Shown here piece after piece: positions 39,673 to 50,172 of a DNA stretch of 64,000 nt. The notes below the pieces were generated by a model, which was given only the letters and a program-made list of their open reading frames with translations, was not told the origin of the DNA and did no database searches. The position numbers and the translations under genes are program-made. The DNA comes from Rhynchopus sp. YZ270_cl-10 (taxonomy: Eukaryota; Euglenozoa; Diplonemea; Diplonemida; Diplonemidae), in assembly GCA_964035575.1 (NCBI GenBank), contig OZ037928.1:124001-188000 (forward strand). Reading direction: 5' to 3'. Within the stretch, counting starts at the first letter, position 1. Every line of letters starts with the position of its first letter.

Positions 39673-42600
39673 TCACTCTATGTCAATATGGAGATACTCC
39701 TTCACCGCAGGCAGGAAGTGCGCCCCAAAGAACCACCTCAGGTGCGCCGCCAACGCCGCCTTCTTGTCGTTCACGAAGAACGACGAAAGGATTGCGAAGG
39801 CGTCTGTGAACTCCCCCGGGTCTATGGTGGAGTCACCATCACCGCCTAAGGCATCCATCGCGCAAGCACCCCCTGCTTGGCAAAGTGTAAAGACCAAATG
39901 CATATCCTCGCTGGTCACGTGAGTGTTCAACCATCTCATCTTCTGCAGCAAATCGCGAAATTCCATCAACGTAATTTCATCATCATCCTGCGCAGCTACT
40001 GCAAAGACAGCGGACATCACCTTCATGATCTGATTCTCAGAAAACACTTCACGCACCTCCGTAGACATCAACGCCTTCTTTAGCAACCCATCAGCATGCC
40101 CATCAAACAGCTCTGTAAACGCACCGTGTATAGGACGTTCCCGCAAAGTAATCAGATTCTGCAAAGTATGTAACCGCACCCTTTCGATTAGAGACACCCA
40201 CGAACCATCTCCGGACCGGTCTGACGGGATACCAAGGTATTTTGACATGGCGGTGAAGGCGGATTGGAGAATCGTATGTGCATGGTTCTGTGTGGTTCCA
40301 CTCTCCGCGCGAAGTTTTAATCCCTGCTCGACCCACTGTCGGAAAAAGGCTGCCACAATAAGCGTATTCATGGACTGCGACTCTGTCTCCAAATACTGCG
40401 TGGAATATAATACGGTAGGTGTCGTTTGTTGGTTGAAAAATAGGTCCAAATCTGCCTTCGTGCTTGCCGTTTCGTGGATGGTATATAGACAGGAACATAA
40501 ACCCAACAGGACAGTTCCGTCTACAAATGATAAGGTAAAGTTGGAGGCAGCTGCCGGGGTGCGTCCCGCATTTTCCTGTACAATTTCCATCCAGCGTAGC
40601 AGCATTGCGTCTACGGAGATGGTGGACACTGCACCACAGGTTTCGAGGTTGTCATCTGGTTCCTCTTCTTGCATTCTCGGAGAGCCAGGGGTAGGGGCAC
40701 GTGGTGAATCATTTAACGCAGCCCAGCCGGCTCTGGTGTCACGGACGTGGACCGCAAAATTGCTGTCGGTGTTGAGGTCCGCGACGTGGACTTGGACACG
40801 GTGTTCGATTCGAAGCTCCTGGCGGAGTGCATAGCGGCTGCGCCAGAGGGCGAAGTAGTTGCGGAGCTTCATTTTGTCGCGCGCGGTTTTCATAATGTCC
40901 TGCCAGTTGTCACCATCCGCGCTAACAGGGATGTGCCTCCAGCCATTAAAATGCACCCTCAAAATCTGTCTGTCGGACGCCCTCTGTTCTGAGAGAAGAG
41001 TCATCGCGAATTGACGGAGGCTAGCTTCTTTGAGTGCGCTGACGACCTCTGTGTCTTCTTGGATGGCGACTTCTTCTCGAAGGGCTAATTCATTGTGCCG
41101 TTCTTGGTCCTCATTTGAGGTCTCGAAATCGGTTAAAGACGACAACGCATAAAAATTGTCGACAGTGTTGACAGTCTTCCGCGCAGGGGTCACATCAATC
41201 GCAAACCCTTCCTCTGGAGTGCTACTTAGGGCACGTTGCACAGCACGGTCCGCTTTGGTTCGTTGTGGCGGTACAATCACATCACCTCCCCCTCCACCCC
41301 CTTTCCCCTTCCACGATCTCATGGCAATAAAGCAGGGTACCTTATTCGGGTTCACCTCACTCTCCCTAGCTCTCCCTGAAGGGGCTGATGCAGGACGGAT
41401 ACCTGCCTTTGGATTTTGAGAAATTTTTTCGTCGTCTTTAGGAAAATCGGAGTAAACAGCAGAAAAGAGAGTTTCAAGGCAGGGTAAGAGAAGGGTAGAG
41501 ACGCTACCAAAGAAGGGAATCAGATGACCGAGGATGAGACACGAGGTTGCGGTGTTTAGTGCTTCGATATTTCGACAGGTTTCTGGGGTACCCCCGATGT
41601 TCGGTGCATATGTGTCATAGGCCCCCTTCATTATCTCATCGTTTCGGTCCCCATTCCGCATTTTTCCGAGCAGGGTCTGAAGTTCCGCGAAAACGCTTTC
41701 CGCGCGGAGCAACACATTTTTCCCTCCAGCTTCCTCCATTTCATCAGACCATCTGTCGTACAGCCTTCGTGAATCGCTGGAGCTCAACCCGCCAGATTCT
41801 GGACACCATAGACCCTTTTTTTTGACCGAAGATGAGGACGGTCTTTTTCGGTAGAAATTCGCCATTGGAGAAGGGTCGGCGGGGAGGGTACGGAGGTTGG
41901 GGGTTAAAAAGGTTGTAGACGGGGTGGCGGTGGTGGTGGTGGTGGTAGTGCGTTGGTTGAGATGGTGGTGCACGTTGTAGTACTCATTTGACACAGTATT
42001 CGAAGTCGCCATGCCCAAATTCGGGTTCGGCAGCCCCAATTTCTTCGCCCGCCGGTCCAAAACATTCCCCCACTTCTTCGTCGATTTGAACACCCTTTTC
42101 GGGCGGTCTGCTTGCGGAATCACCTCAAGGTCTTCACTTGGTTTTTGAAGCGAGTTTTGAGACAACAACGTCACCACCGGCATCCTTCCCCTCAGGAAGG
42201 TTCCAACCACTACAGGCTCTACAGGAAATCTCTTTAACGAAAACACCGTCGCCCCGTCCAACGAAAACTCCACACTCCCTGTACTATCGGACACCAAAGA
42301 GACTACACTACGGCCCCACCTTGGGGTCACATAGAGCGGTACTTCATCAGCCCCTGACGTATGCTGACCTAACCGAAAAACCTTTCCTGAAGGCAGCCAC
42401 AGCACCCCCCAGGAAGGGGACTCCCAAGCCCACGGTGGTGACGTCGCACCCATGTACACATGCCACCAATCCCCAGGGGGGAGCAGGCCTACTGCAGCGG
42501 CACGGCTGGAGATGCAGTGTGTGAGGCACCATGAGGCTCGGAGGGTGGGGGTAGGGCTGGTGGTGGTGTTCGGTGTGTGGCCGCAGACTCCGCGCCAGAG

Positions 42601-43184
42601 GAACTGAGTCTCGGTGTCGGAGGGGACCTCGGACACACCGTACGCAGTGCGGGAGCGGTCACGAAGGGATATCCCGCCTGTATGAAGAAAAAAATACAAA
42701 TAGTTGAAAAAGGCGAACCATCTCCGATACGAAAGAAAGTAGAGTTGAAAATACAAAAAAGCCCTCTCGTGTACAGAGTGTACCTTTGGTATGACCGGGG
42801 GCTGTACCGTGGGGGGGTGGGGGGACACCCCAACCATGCTCGAGCAAAGTAAGGCCGTTGTACACAAAAAATCTCCACTTTAGTCAACGTTTTGGCATTG
42901 TTTTTAATTACAGTTTTCTAATCAAGTCAAGGGGATAACAAAAAAACCCCCTCCTTTACCATACCATGCGCAGTTGCAGGGTCCCAATGAAGCACCTCCG
43001 TGCAACGGCTGCGCGCAGTCTGCTGCTGCTCGGCCTCCCCGGTGCTGGTGTGTGCTGCGCCATGTGTGCTGGTGTTGCTGGCATGTGCTGTGGACGACGT
43101 GGTACACCCTATCCTCCCGCCTCTCAGCCTCATACACTCGGCATGCGTGGGGGTGGGTGCACGTATACCCACTCGGATTGACAT
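39673..43184 (-). CDS. B30.2 (PRY-SPRY), calponin-homology and EF-hand protein, 2 exons
   Basis: Exon 1 43184-42965, exon 2 42677-39673; donor GTATGG, acceptor ACAG, phase 1 on both sides; 1,074 residues. The join rebuilds a PRY-like line (LHWDPATAHGGISLRDRSR), which supports the splice. A SPRY-like part follows (VVSLVSDSTGSVEFSLDGATVF, about residues 130-240). The middle is low-complexity and helical with two FxxW units (RVHFNGWRH, LRNYFALWRSRY) like SFI1 centrin-binding repeats. Then a CH-like domain (LLRWMEIVQENAG...NFTLSFVDGTVLLGL to KYLGIPSD) and a C-terminal EF-hand pair (AAQDDDEITLMEFRDLL; GGDGDSTIDPGEFTDAF). The second loop has good calcium ligands. The mix suggests a calcium-sensitive cytoskeletal or basal-body scaffold, an inference. 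The start ATG (43182-43184) is the most upstream plausible one; earlier exons are possible. Confidence 0.75.
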
Positions 43185-44064
43185 TTGAGGGGGGAGGGGC
43201 GGTGGGTGAAGATAAGAGAAGAGGGAACCCCGTGGAGATTTGCACAACACAACCCTAGGCAAACTACACTACAGCAATTTATCAGAAAAAAAAGGAAAAC
43301 AAAAAAATTCGATGAACGAAAAACCCGTTTAGTCACTTCAGAAAAAGCTGAAGAAAGAAGGCCGGGCTGACCCACAGGACGATGTGTCAGCCAGGCCAAT
43401 GACAGAAAGAGTCAAAAAAGAAAAGGAAGTCTGATACACCCTTGTGTTTCTGTGTGGTTTTGAGTGAGAGAGGTTGGGGGATAAGGGTCGACGTAGAGTC
43501 TGTATGTGTGTCTCGTTGGAAAATGTCTCCACTTTCTGTGGTTGCTTTGTTTATTCTATTTCATATATTCTTTTGTTGCGTGCTGTTGCGATTGTGGTGT
43601 TGTGTGGGAGCTAATCAGGCACTCCGCTAGGTACTAAAGTTCTGTTGATTGTCAACAGAACTTTTTGAAAATGGGGAAAAAAAGAAAAAAAAAAAAAGTT
43701 CTGCTAAGTGGTTCAGACCCGTTCTACCTGTCAAAAAAGCTCAGGAGAAGAAGATATGGAGAGGTGAGTCCTCAAACGTCCCAAAAAAGTCAAAATCGGG
43801 CGTTGGTAAAAAAAAAAGTTGCGTACCGTGCGCCTGCGGCGCAAGCATGTACCCCACCAACGTGGACCATCAACAGAATATTTTCAAAATCGGAAATCCT
43901 AGCGGAGAGCCTGGAGCTAATACAACAAAAAAAACAAAACACAGTTCTTTTATGTTTCAAATACGAGTGTTCAAATTGCTTCGTCACTCTTTCATGTTCG
44001 TTCTGTGTGTCTTCGTTGTTGTACTTTTGCATTTGTTTGAAAAGGACGAATTTCATGCACACGG
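43185..44064. other. Intergenic gap
   Basis: No gene supported. A-rich tracts near 43674-43696 and 43808, and a small inverted pair AAAGTTCTGTTGA/TCAACAGAACTTT at about 43638-43663. Near 43826 the string GCGCCTGCGGCGC recalls the hairpin module core. Confidence 0.5.
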
Positions 44065-45075
44065 TCATGCAACCTGGCAAATGCCTCGTGTACTGTATCG
44101 TGGTCTGTCACTGCGACAGTCTCGTCGCTTATGGTCTTCATCAGGTGATTCGTCTCGCTTCCGTTTCGGACGAGCCTCCACCACAAACCCACGCAAGATC
44201 GCCTTCTTCACAGCGCTCGACACAACAGCACTGCACCCAGAGAGGCGGATCGTTTGTAAGTTTGTCCCCTGGCAGAAGTTCTCTTGGCCAACATGCGTAA
44301 CACTGTTGAGTGAAGACAAATTGAGTGATGATAAGTTGCTGCAGCCTGAGAGGAAGCCGTCCCCAATGTGCGTGAGACTGTTGAGTGAAGACAAGTCGAC
44401 AGCTGTCAAAATCTCGCAAGCGGAGACGAAGTTGTCCCCAATGTGCTCAAGCCTGCTGAGTGAACACAAGTCGAGCTGCGTCAAACTCTGGCAATCCGAG
44501 AGGAAGCACTCCCCAACGTACGTGAGACTGTCCAGTGAAGATAAGTCGACAGCAGTCAAACTCTCGCAAGAGCAGGCGAAGTAGTCATCAATGTGTGTGA
44601 GACTGTTGAATGAAGATAAGTCGAGCTGTGTTAAGCTCTCGCATTCGAACAGGAAGTTGTCCCCAACGTGCGTGACAGCAGACACAGCACTCAGATCAAG
44701 TCGCGTTAATGATGAATTGCACAAGAAGTAATCAGGAATGACAGTCGTAACCTCCGCCTGCAGAAGCAAACACGCCACCCCAGGATCCTCCACACTCCTC
44801 AAACTCCGTGCAGTCAGGTCTGTCACACCCAACGCACGAAGCGCTGCTATGGCTTGTAACTTCTTCGACTCCGTCGTCACCACGATCGTGTCCCCAGCAC
44901 TCAGCTGCGTCATGTCCGCTCCTCCGCCCATCGCTTTGTCTCCGAAACTCATGTCAAAGCTGTCTTCACGAAGCCCCACTGCAGACGCCACCTTCCGCCG
45001 CATGTCCTCCACTGTGTCAGCCAGAGCCACCTCAATCACGTGTGTCTCGTCGCAAAACTCCACATTCAGATCCAT
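44065..45075 (-). CDS. Ubiquitin-like/LRR protein, type C, 7 repeats, shifted C terminus
   Basis: 336 residues from the ATG at 45073-45075. Ubiquitin-like domain 1-66, linker, seven repeats of 25 residues that alternate two consensus forms (SLTQLDLSSF and SLTAVDLSSL), cap LSGCSAVVSSAV. The tail begins as in the family (PKRKRDESPDEDHKRR) but a one-base loss relative to sisters at about 44126 (GTCTCGTCGC for GTCTCGGTCGC) shifts the frame, so it ends DCRSDRPRYSTRGICQVA instead of KRPRLSQ. The first basic cluster is kept, so nuclear import may persist. The 5' flank is the 17819-17960 promoter block. Confidence 0.88.
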   Translation of the reverse strand: MDLNVEFCDETHVIEVALADTVEDMRRKVASAVGLREDSFDMSFGDKAMGGGADMTQLSAGDTIVVTTESKKLQAIAALRALGVTDLTARSLRSVEDPGVACLLLQAEVTTVIPDYFLCNSSLTRLDLSAVSAVTHVGDNFLFECESLTQLDLSSFNSLTHIDDYFACSCESLTAVDLSSLDSLTYVGECFLSDCQSLTQLDLCSLSRLEHIGDNFVSACEILTAVDLSSLNSLTHIGDGFLSGCSNLSSLNLSSLNSVTHVGQENFCQGTNLQTIRLSGCSAVVSSAVKKAILRGFVVEARPKRKRDESPDEDHKRRDCRSDRPRYSTRGICQVA

Positions 45076-45094
45076 GATTTTGTGTTGTGTTTGA

Positions 45095-45660
45095 ATACCC
45101 TTTTTGTGCTGCTGTGGTTGTGCTTTGGGGAGGGGGTCTCTCTTGGATAAAATATAGGGACACATTCTTTTTTGTTTTGTAGCCGAATATCGGTGACGAG
45201 GCTTGCGGTCATGAGGGCGAGACTGGGGGAGCACAACGGATCTTACTGGGCTGTTTTGTTTTCTCTTGACGCTCTCAAGACCCACTAGCATCAGCTAGCG
45301 AGCCCTCGTATGGAGACACGAGTCAGGTGGGAGTTTGGTCACATGGTGTACCTTGGTGTATGACTGGTGCACTGTGGAAAGAAGCCACGAAGACAAGAAA
45401 GCTTAAAAAGGATCTTATCTTGTGGCGCTGTTTGCTAAAGTAGAAAGCGTATGAATTAGTGCTGTTTTGCTCTTTTCCAGTTGTACACTGGTGGCCTTTT
45501 AGTCCGCTTCTGACTTAGGCAAAACAGGAGAAAAAACAGCAAAAGGGGGAGAGGGGAGAAAAAGGTGGTCTTGCTTGGTGGCTCAGTCGCACTCGGTACC
45601 TCAGCAGCCTCCGCACGGACTGGCCCACGTTGTGCAGATGCAGGGGATCAGTGAAGCTGC
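45095..45660. repeat. LRR 5' block and 3'-flank block between two genes
   Basis: 45095-45240 is the type C 5' block (copies at 17819, 21300); 45290-45660 is the LRR 3'-flank block (copies at about 6540 and 21460). The junction in between is where two duplicated gene units abut. Confidence 0.7.
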
Positions 45661-45676
45661 ACCGTATCGTGGTCTG

Positions 45677-47404
45677 TCACTGCGACAGTCTCGGTCGCTT
45701 GCAGTCTTCCTCAGGTGATTCGTCTCGCTTCCGTTTAGGACGGGCATCCAGCACAAACTTCATCAGGTTCGCCTCCTCCACAGCGCTCGACACAACAGCA
45801 CTGCACCCAGAGAGGTGGATGGTTTGTAAGTTTGTCTCCTGGCAGAAGTTCTTTTGGCCAAAATGTGTAACACTGTTGAGTGAAGACAAATTGAGTGATG
45901 AGAGGGTGATGCAGCCTGAGAGGAAGCCGTTCCCAACCTGCGTGAGACTGTTGAGTGAAGACAAGTCAACAGCTGTCAAACTATCGCAAGCGGAGACGAA
46001 GTTGTCCCCAATGTGCTCAAGCCTGTTGAGTGAAGATAAGTCGAGAGATGCTAGACTGTTGCACCCCTGCAGGAAGTGTTCCCCAACGTACATGAGACTG
46101 TTGAGTGCAGACACATCGAGAGATGCTAAACTGGTGCACCCCTGCAGGAAGTTGTCCCCAACGTGCTCAAGCCTGTCCAGTGAAGACAAGTCGAGCTGTG
46201 TCAAACTGGTGCAGTCTTCGAGGAAGCCATCCCCAACGTACGTGAGACTGTTGAGTGAAGATAAGTCGACAGCAGTCAAACTACTACAAATGCAGGCGAA
46301 GTAGCCATCAATGTGTGTGAGATTGTTGAATGAAGATAAGTCAAGCTGTGTTAAGCTCTCGGATTGGAACAGGAACCAGTCCTCAATCCGCGTGACAGTC
46401 GACACAGCACTCAGATCAAGTCGCGTGCATGATGAATTGATCAAGAAATTCTCAGGAATGACAGTCGCAACCTCCGCCTGCAGAAGCAAACACGCCACCT
46501 CAGGATCCTCCACCTCCTTCAACCTCTGTATCGTCAGGTCGGTCTCACCCAACGCACGAAGTGCTACTATGGCTTCAAACTTCATCGACTTCACCACCAC
46601 GATTGTGTCCCCAGCACTCAGCTGCGTCACGTCGTATCCTTCGCCCATCACTTCGTCTCCGAAACTCATGTCAAAGCTGTCTTCAGGCAGCCCCACTGCA
46701 GACGCCACCTTCCGCCGCATGTCCTCCACTGTGTCAGCCAGAGCCACCTCAATCACGTGTGTCTCGTCGCAAAACTCCACATTCAGATCCATATTTTGTG
46801 TCTGATTTATATAGCGGTGTAGGTTCTTTTCCACTTTGCGGAGCTTTTCGGTGAGATGCGTCACTTCTTCGGCGAGAGGTGCGTCTTCTGCCTTGCGTTG
46901 TGCTTTCCATGCTGTGAGTTCGGCGACGGTAGTGCGGAGTTTAGACACCTCACGTTGGGAGTCTTGCAATGTAGCGCGGAGAGAGGTTTCCACCGCATTC
47001 AGCCTGGCCACTTCTTGTTTATATTGTATAACCTTGCCGCCCCCTTCATCTTGGTCGTCGGCCAGCTCCGCGCCATTGTGCTTGAGGTGTGCGATATCCT
47101 TGTGGGGCAGCTGGTTCTCGTGTTGTAAGGCTTCGTGCTTGGTCAGCTCCCGTTCGAGTGTTTCGGTCTGCCGTCTGCGCATGACATCGGCGCAACGTTC
47201 GCAGGGATATGACCTGGTGCTGGGGACCGATGCGGCGGGGTCGGCCGAGCCCTCATCGGGGGTCAGCTCGTCGGCAGGAGGTGGGAGCGAGACTGCGTCT
47301 CCGGTGCACGCAGCAGCGTCACGCACCGAGCTGCAGAGAATGGAATGTTGAGATCGGCCGAGGAGCTCTTCAAGCGACGGAGCATTGGTGGCAGCAGTGG
47401 GCAT
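45677..47404 (-). CDS. Coiled-coil / ubiquitin-like / LRR fusion protein, 9 repeats
   Basis: 575 residues from an ATG at 47402-47404. The frame runs without stop from a 204-residue N-terminal part into the normal family start (MDLNVEFCDETHVIEV, ATG at 46790-46792). The extension has a Pro/Ala/Ser-rich head, a CERC pair (YPCERCADVMRRR) and about 120 residues of heptad-like coiled coil (LERELTKHEALQHENQL; LNAVETSLRATLQDSQREV; LTEKLRKVEKNLHRYI). It is absent from the other 17 copies, whose flanks at this point are the repeated 5' blocks. The rest is standard: nine repeats, cap, tail PKRKRDESPEEDCKRPRL. Either a real fusion (coiled-coil dimerisation added to the family protein) or two nested starts. 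A fusion is favoured because the extension has protein-like composition and keeps frame. Confidence 0.75.
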   Translation of the reverse strand: MPTAATNAPSLEELLGRSQHSILCSSVRDAAACTGDAVSLPPPADELTPDEGSADPAASVPSTRSYPCERCADVMRRRQTETLERELTKHEALQHENQLPHKDIAHLKHNGAELADDQDEGGGKVIQYKQEVARLNAVETSLRATLQDSQREVSKLRTTVAELTAWKAQRKAEDAPLAEEVTHLTEKLRKVEKNLHRYINQTQNMDLNVEFCDETHVIEVALADTVEDMRRKVASAVGLPEDSFDMSFGDEVMGEGYDVTQLSAGDTIVVVKSMKFEAIVALRALGETDLTIQRLKEVEDPEVACLLLQAEVATVIPENFLINSSCTRLDLSAVSTVTRIEDWFLFQSESLTQLDLSSFNNLTHIDGYFACICSSLTAVDLSSLNSLTYVGDGFLEDCTSLTQLDLSSLDRLEHVGDNFLQGCTSLASLDVSALNSLMYVGEHFLQGCNSLASLDLSSLNRLEHIGDNFVSACDSLTAVDLSSLNSLTQVGNGFLSGCITLSSLNLSSLNSVTHFGQKNFCQETNLQTIHLSGCSAVVSSAVEEANLMKFVLDARPKRKRDESPEEDCKRPRLSQ

Positions 47405-47710
47405 GTAGGGCAGATTGGGATGTGTTGTCTGGGAAAGGTGACGTGGGAGGTAGTAGCGAGATGGCGTATGGGGGATAAGACAACAAAGTTTTCCACGACG
47501 CGTTTTCCTTTTCCATAATTGCTCTCTCTCTCTCTGTCTCTCTCTTCTGCATCGACAAACCAGTCATCCCTGGGGCTAGGATGTTGCAGGGGATGTAGTA
47601 AGGAGGCGGCGTATGGGGGATAAAATAGCAAAGTTTTTCCACGACGCGTTTTCCTTTTCAATAATTGTCCTAATAAAGATCGCCCCCGTTCAGCAGACCG
47701 TGCAGTCGCT

Positions 47711-48613
47711 TCACAGCTCCACCACAAGCTCACTCAGGCCTGCCCTCTCCACAGCGCTCGACACAACAGCACTGCACCCAGAGAGGTGGATGGTTTGTAA
47801 GCTTGTCTCCTCACAGAAGTTCTCTTGGCCAACATGCGTAACACTGTTGAGTGAAGACAAATTGAGCGATGAGAGGGTGGTGCAGCCTGAGAGGAAGCCG
47901 TCCCCGATGTGCGTGAGACTGTTGAGTGAAGATAAGTCGACAGCTGTCAAACTCTCGCAAGCGATGACGAAGTTGTCCCCAATGTGCTCAAGCCTGCTGA
48001 GTGAAGATAAGTCGAGCTGTGTTAAACTGCTGCAGCAGTAGCAGAAGTTGTCCCCAACGTGCGTGAGACTGTCCAGTGAAGACAAGTCGACAGCAGTCAA
48101 ACTCTCGCAATAGCCGGCGAATAAGTCCTGAATGTGCGTGAGACTGTTGAATGAAGATAAGTCAAGCCGTGTTAAGCTCTCGCATTTGAACAGGAACCCG
48201 TCCTCAATCCGCGTGACAGTCGACACAGCACTCAGATCAAGTCGCGTTATCGATGTCTCCGTAAAGAACCCCTCAGGAATGACAGTAGTAACCTCCGCCT
48301 GCAGAAGCAAACACGCAACCTCAGGATCCTCCACCTCCTTCAACCTCTCTGGAGTCAGGTCGGTCTCACCCAACGCACGAAGCGCTGCTATGGCTTCCAA
48401 CTTCATCGACTTCTTCACCATGATGGCATCACCAGCACTCAGCTGCGTCATGTCGTATCCTTCGCCCATCGCTTCGTCTCCGAAACTCATGTCAAAGCTG
48501 TCTTCAGGCAGCCCCACTGCAGACGCCACCTTCCGCCGCAGGTCCTCCACTGTGTCAGCCAGAGCCACCTCAATCACGTGTGTCTCGTCGCAAAACTCCA
48601 CATTCAGATCCAT
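47711..48613 (-). CDS. Ubiquitin-like/LRR protein, type C, 7 repeats, no basic tail
   Basis: 300 residues from the ATG at 48611-48613. Ubiquitin-like domain 1-66 (note AGDAIMVKKSMK), linker, seven repeats whose middle ones match the gene at 44065, cap HLSGCSAVVSSAV, then ends SELVVEL. Sister genes continue VVEARPKRKRD; here the DNA after VVE is a different 3' sequence (GTGCAGTCGCTTCACAGCTC on plus) shared with the genes at 49033 and 51065. These three form a subgroup lacking the putative nuclear signal. Confidence 0.9.
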   Translation of the reverse strand: MDLNVEFCDETHVIEVALADTVEDLRRKVASAVGLPEDSFDMSFGDEAMGEGYDMTQLSAGDAIMVKKSMKLEAIAALRALGETDLTPERLKEVEDPEVACLLLQAEVTTVIPEGFFTETSITRLDLSAVSTVTRIEDGFLFKCESLTRLDLSSFNSLTHIQDLFAGYCESLTAVDLSSLDSLTHVGDNFCYCCSSLTQLDLSSLSRLEHIGDNFVIACESLTAVDLSSLNSLTHIGDGFLSGCTTLSSLNLSSLNSVTHVGQENFCEETSLQTIHLSGCSAVVSSAVERAGLSELVVEL

Positions 48614-48751
48614 GATTTTGTGTTTGAATACCCTTTTCTGCTGCTGTGGTTATGCTGTGCGGGCTTTGGGGAGGGTGTGACGCAAATATCTTGCGTGATA
48701 TTGGCAAGTAGGTGATTTCGAATGGTGCATAAAACAAAGTTGACACGGTTT

Positions 48752-48940
48752 CCTTTTCCATAATTGCTCTCTCTCTCTGTCTCTCTCTTCTGCATCGACA
48801 AACCAGTCATCCCTGGGCTAGGATGTTGCACACACTTCAGTTTCTCCCCTTTTTTAGAAGACTTGTAAACAACTGTGTTGCAACAAAAAATTGACTCAAA
48901 ATACAAAAAGCGCTCTCGTGAAGAGTACCTTTGGTACAAA
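48752..48940. repeat. 5'-flank block with CT repeat and dispersed motif
   Basis: CTTTTCCATAATTGCTCTCTC, a short CT/GT run, CTTCTGCATCGACAAACCAG and TCATCCCTGGGCTAGGATGT recur at 47505-47590, 48752-48835 and 50712-50905; a fragment is at about 60675-60715. At 48897-48940 and 50941-50980 it is followed by the GCCCTCTCGTGAAGAGTGTACC motif. Confidence 0.7.
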
Positions 48941-49032
48941 GGGATTGCGTATCACGGTGTACCGGTCACTAAGAGATTAGGAGATACAAGCTACACCATG
49001 TGGACCAACCTCCTCAAGACCGTGCAGTCGCT

Positions 49033-50172
49033 TCACAGCTCCACCACAAGTTCACTCAGGTCCGCCTCTTCCACAGCTCGTGACACAGCACTGCACCCAG
49101 AGAGGCGGATGGTTTGTAAGCTTGTCTCCTGGCAGAAGGCGTGCCCCACGCGCGTAACACTGATGAGCGAAGATAGGTCCAGTTCTCTCAAACCGGTGCA
49201 TTTATGGAGGAAGTACCTGCCAATGTGCTTCAGATTGTGGAGCGAAGATAAGTTCAGAGCTGTCAAACTGCTGCAGTTGCGGAGGAAGTAGTCCCCAACG
49301 TGGGCAAGACTGTTGAGTGAAGACAAGTCTAACACTGTCAAGCTGCTGCAGTTTTGGAGAAAGCCGGTACAAATGCACACGAGGCTGTTGCGCAATCCTG
49401 CAAATTCGATTAAGGTCAACGACGTGCAATCTGATAAGAAGCGTTCTCCAAGGCTTGTGACACTGCTTAATCCTGCAAAGTCGATTGTGGTCAACGACCT
49501 GCAACGTTGTAAGAAGTCGTTTCCAAGGCTTGTGACATTACTCAATCCTGCGAAGTCGATTGAGGTCAGCGACGTGCAATCTGATAAGAAGCCTTCTCCA
49601 AGGCTTTTGACACTGCGCAATCCTGCAAAGTCGATTGTTTCCAACGCCCCACAGCCTCCCAGGAACTCCTCGCCTATGCGGGTGACGTTGCTCAACCCAG
49701 ACAAGTCAACTGATTTCAATGACGAGCACTCCAACAGGAAGCGGTCACCAATCGCAGCTATGACCAACGGGGCACTCAGATCAAGGCTGCTTAACGCTGC
49801 TGATCCTGCCAGGAGCCTATTCGGTGTCTCAGCTACAACTTCTGCCTGCAGAAACAACTGAACCACCTTCGGGTTTTCCACACTCGCAAGCCTCTCTGGC
49901 GTCAGGTCTGTTTCATCCAATGCATGAAGAGCTGCTATGGCTTCTTGCTTCTTCGTCTGTGTCGTGAACACGGTGTCGCCAGCACTCAGCGCTGTGATGT
50001 TGATGTCCTCTCCTTCATCGTTCCCTCCGAAGCCCTGTGTGTGGATGTGAAAGCTGTCTTCAGCAAACCCCGCTGCAGTTGCCACCTTCCGCCGCAGGTC
50101 CTTCGCTGTGTCATCCACATCCACACCGACGACGTACGTCTTGCCGTCAAAGCCCTCGACGTTGAGTTCCAT
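49033..50172 (-). CDS. Ubiquitin-like/LRR protein, type A/type C chimera, 10 repeats
   Basis: 379 residues from the ATG at 50170-50172 (MELNVEGFDGKTYVVGVDVDD, type A). Residues 1-110 and the first repeats are type A (DFAGL). Near 49385-49395 the repeat LIEFAGLRNSLVCICTGFLQN switches in mid-unit to type C, and the last four repeats, cap and end (SELVVEL) match 51065-51420 almost base for base. The 25-residue frame is kept across the switch. This is a recombinant or gene-conversion product between the two types. Coding appears whole; one residue is missing in the cap relative to 51065 (GCSAVSRAV for GCSAAVSSAV). No basic tail. Confidence 0.9.
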   Translation of the reverse strand: MELNVEGFDGKTYVVGVDVDDTAKDLRRKVATAAGFAEDSFHIHTQGFGGNDEGEDINITALSAGDTVFTTQTKKQEAIAALHALDETDLTPERLASVENPKVVQLFLQAEVVAETPNRLLAGSAALSSLDLSAPLVIAAIGDRFLLECSSLKSVDLSGLSNVTRIGEEFLGGCGALETIDFAGLRSVKSLGEGFLSDCTSLTSIDFAGLSNVTSLGNDFLQRCRSLTTIDFAGLSSVTSLGERFLSDCTSLTLIEFAGLRNSLVCICTGFLQNCSSLTVLDLSSLNSLAHVGDYFLRNCSSLTALNLSSLHNLKHIGRYFLHKCTGLRELDLSSLISVTRVGHAFCQETSLQTIRLSGCSAVSRAVEEADLSELVVEL

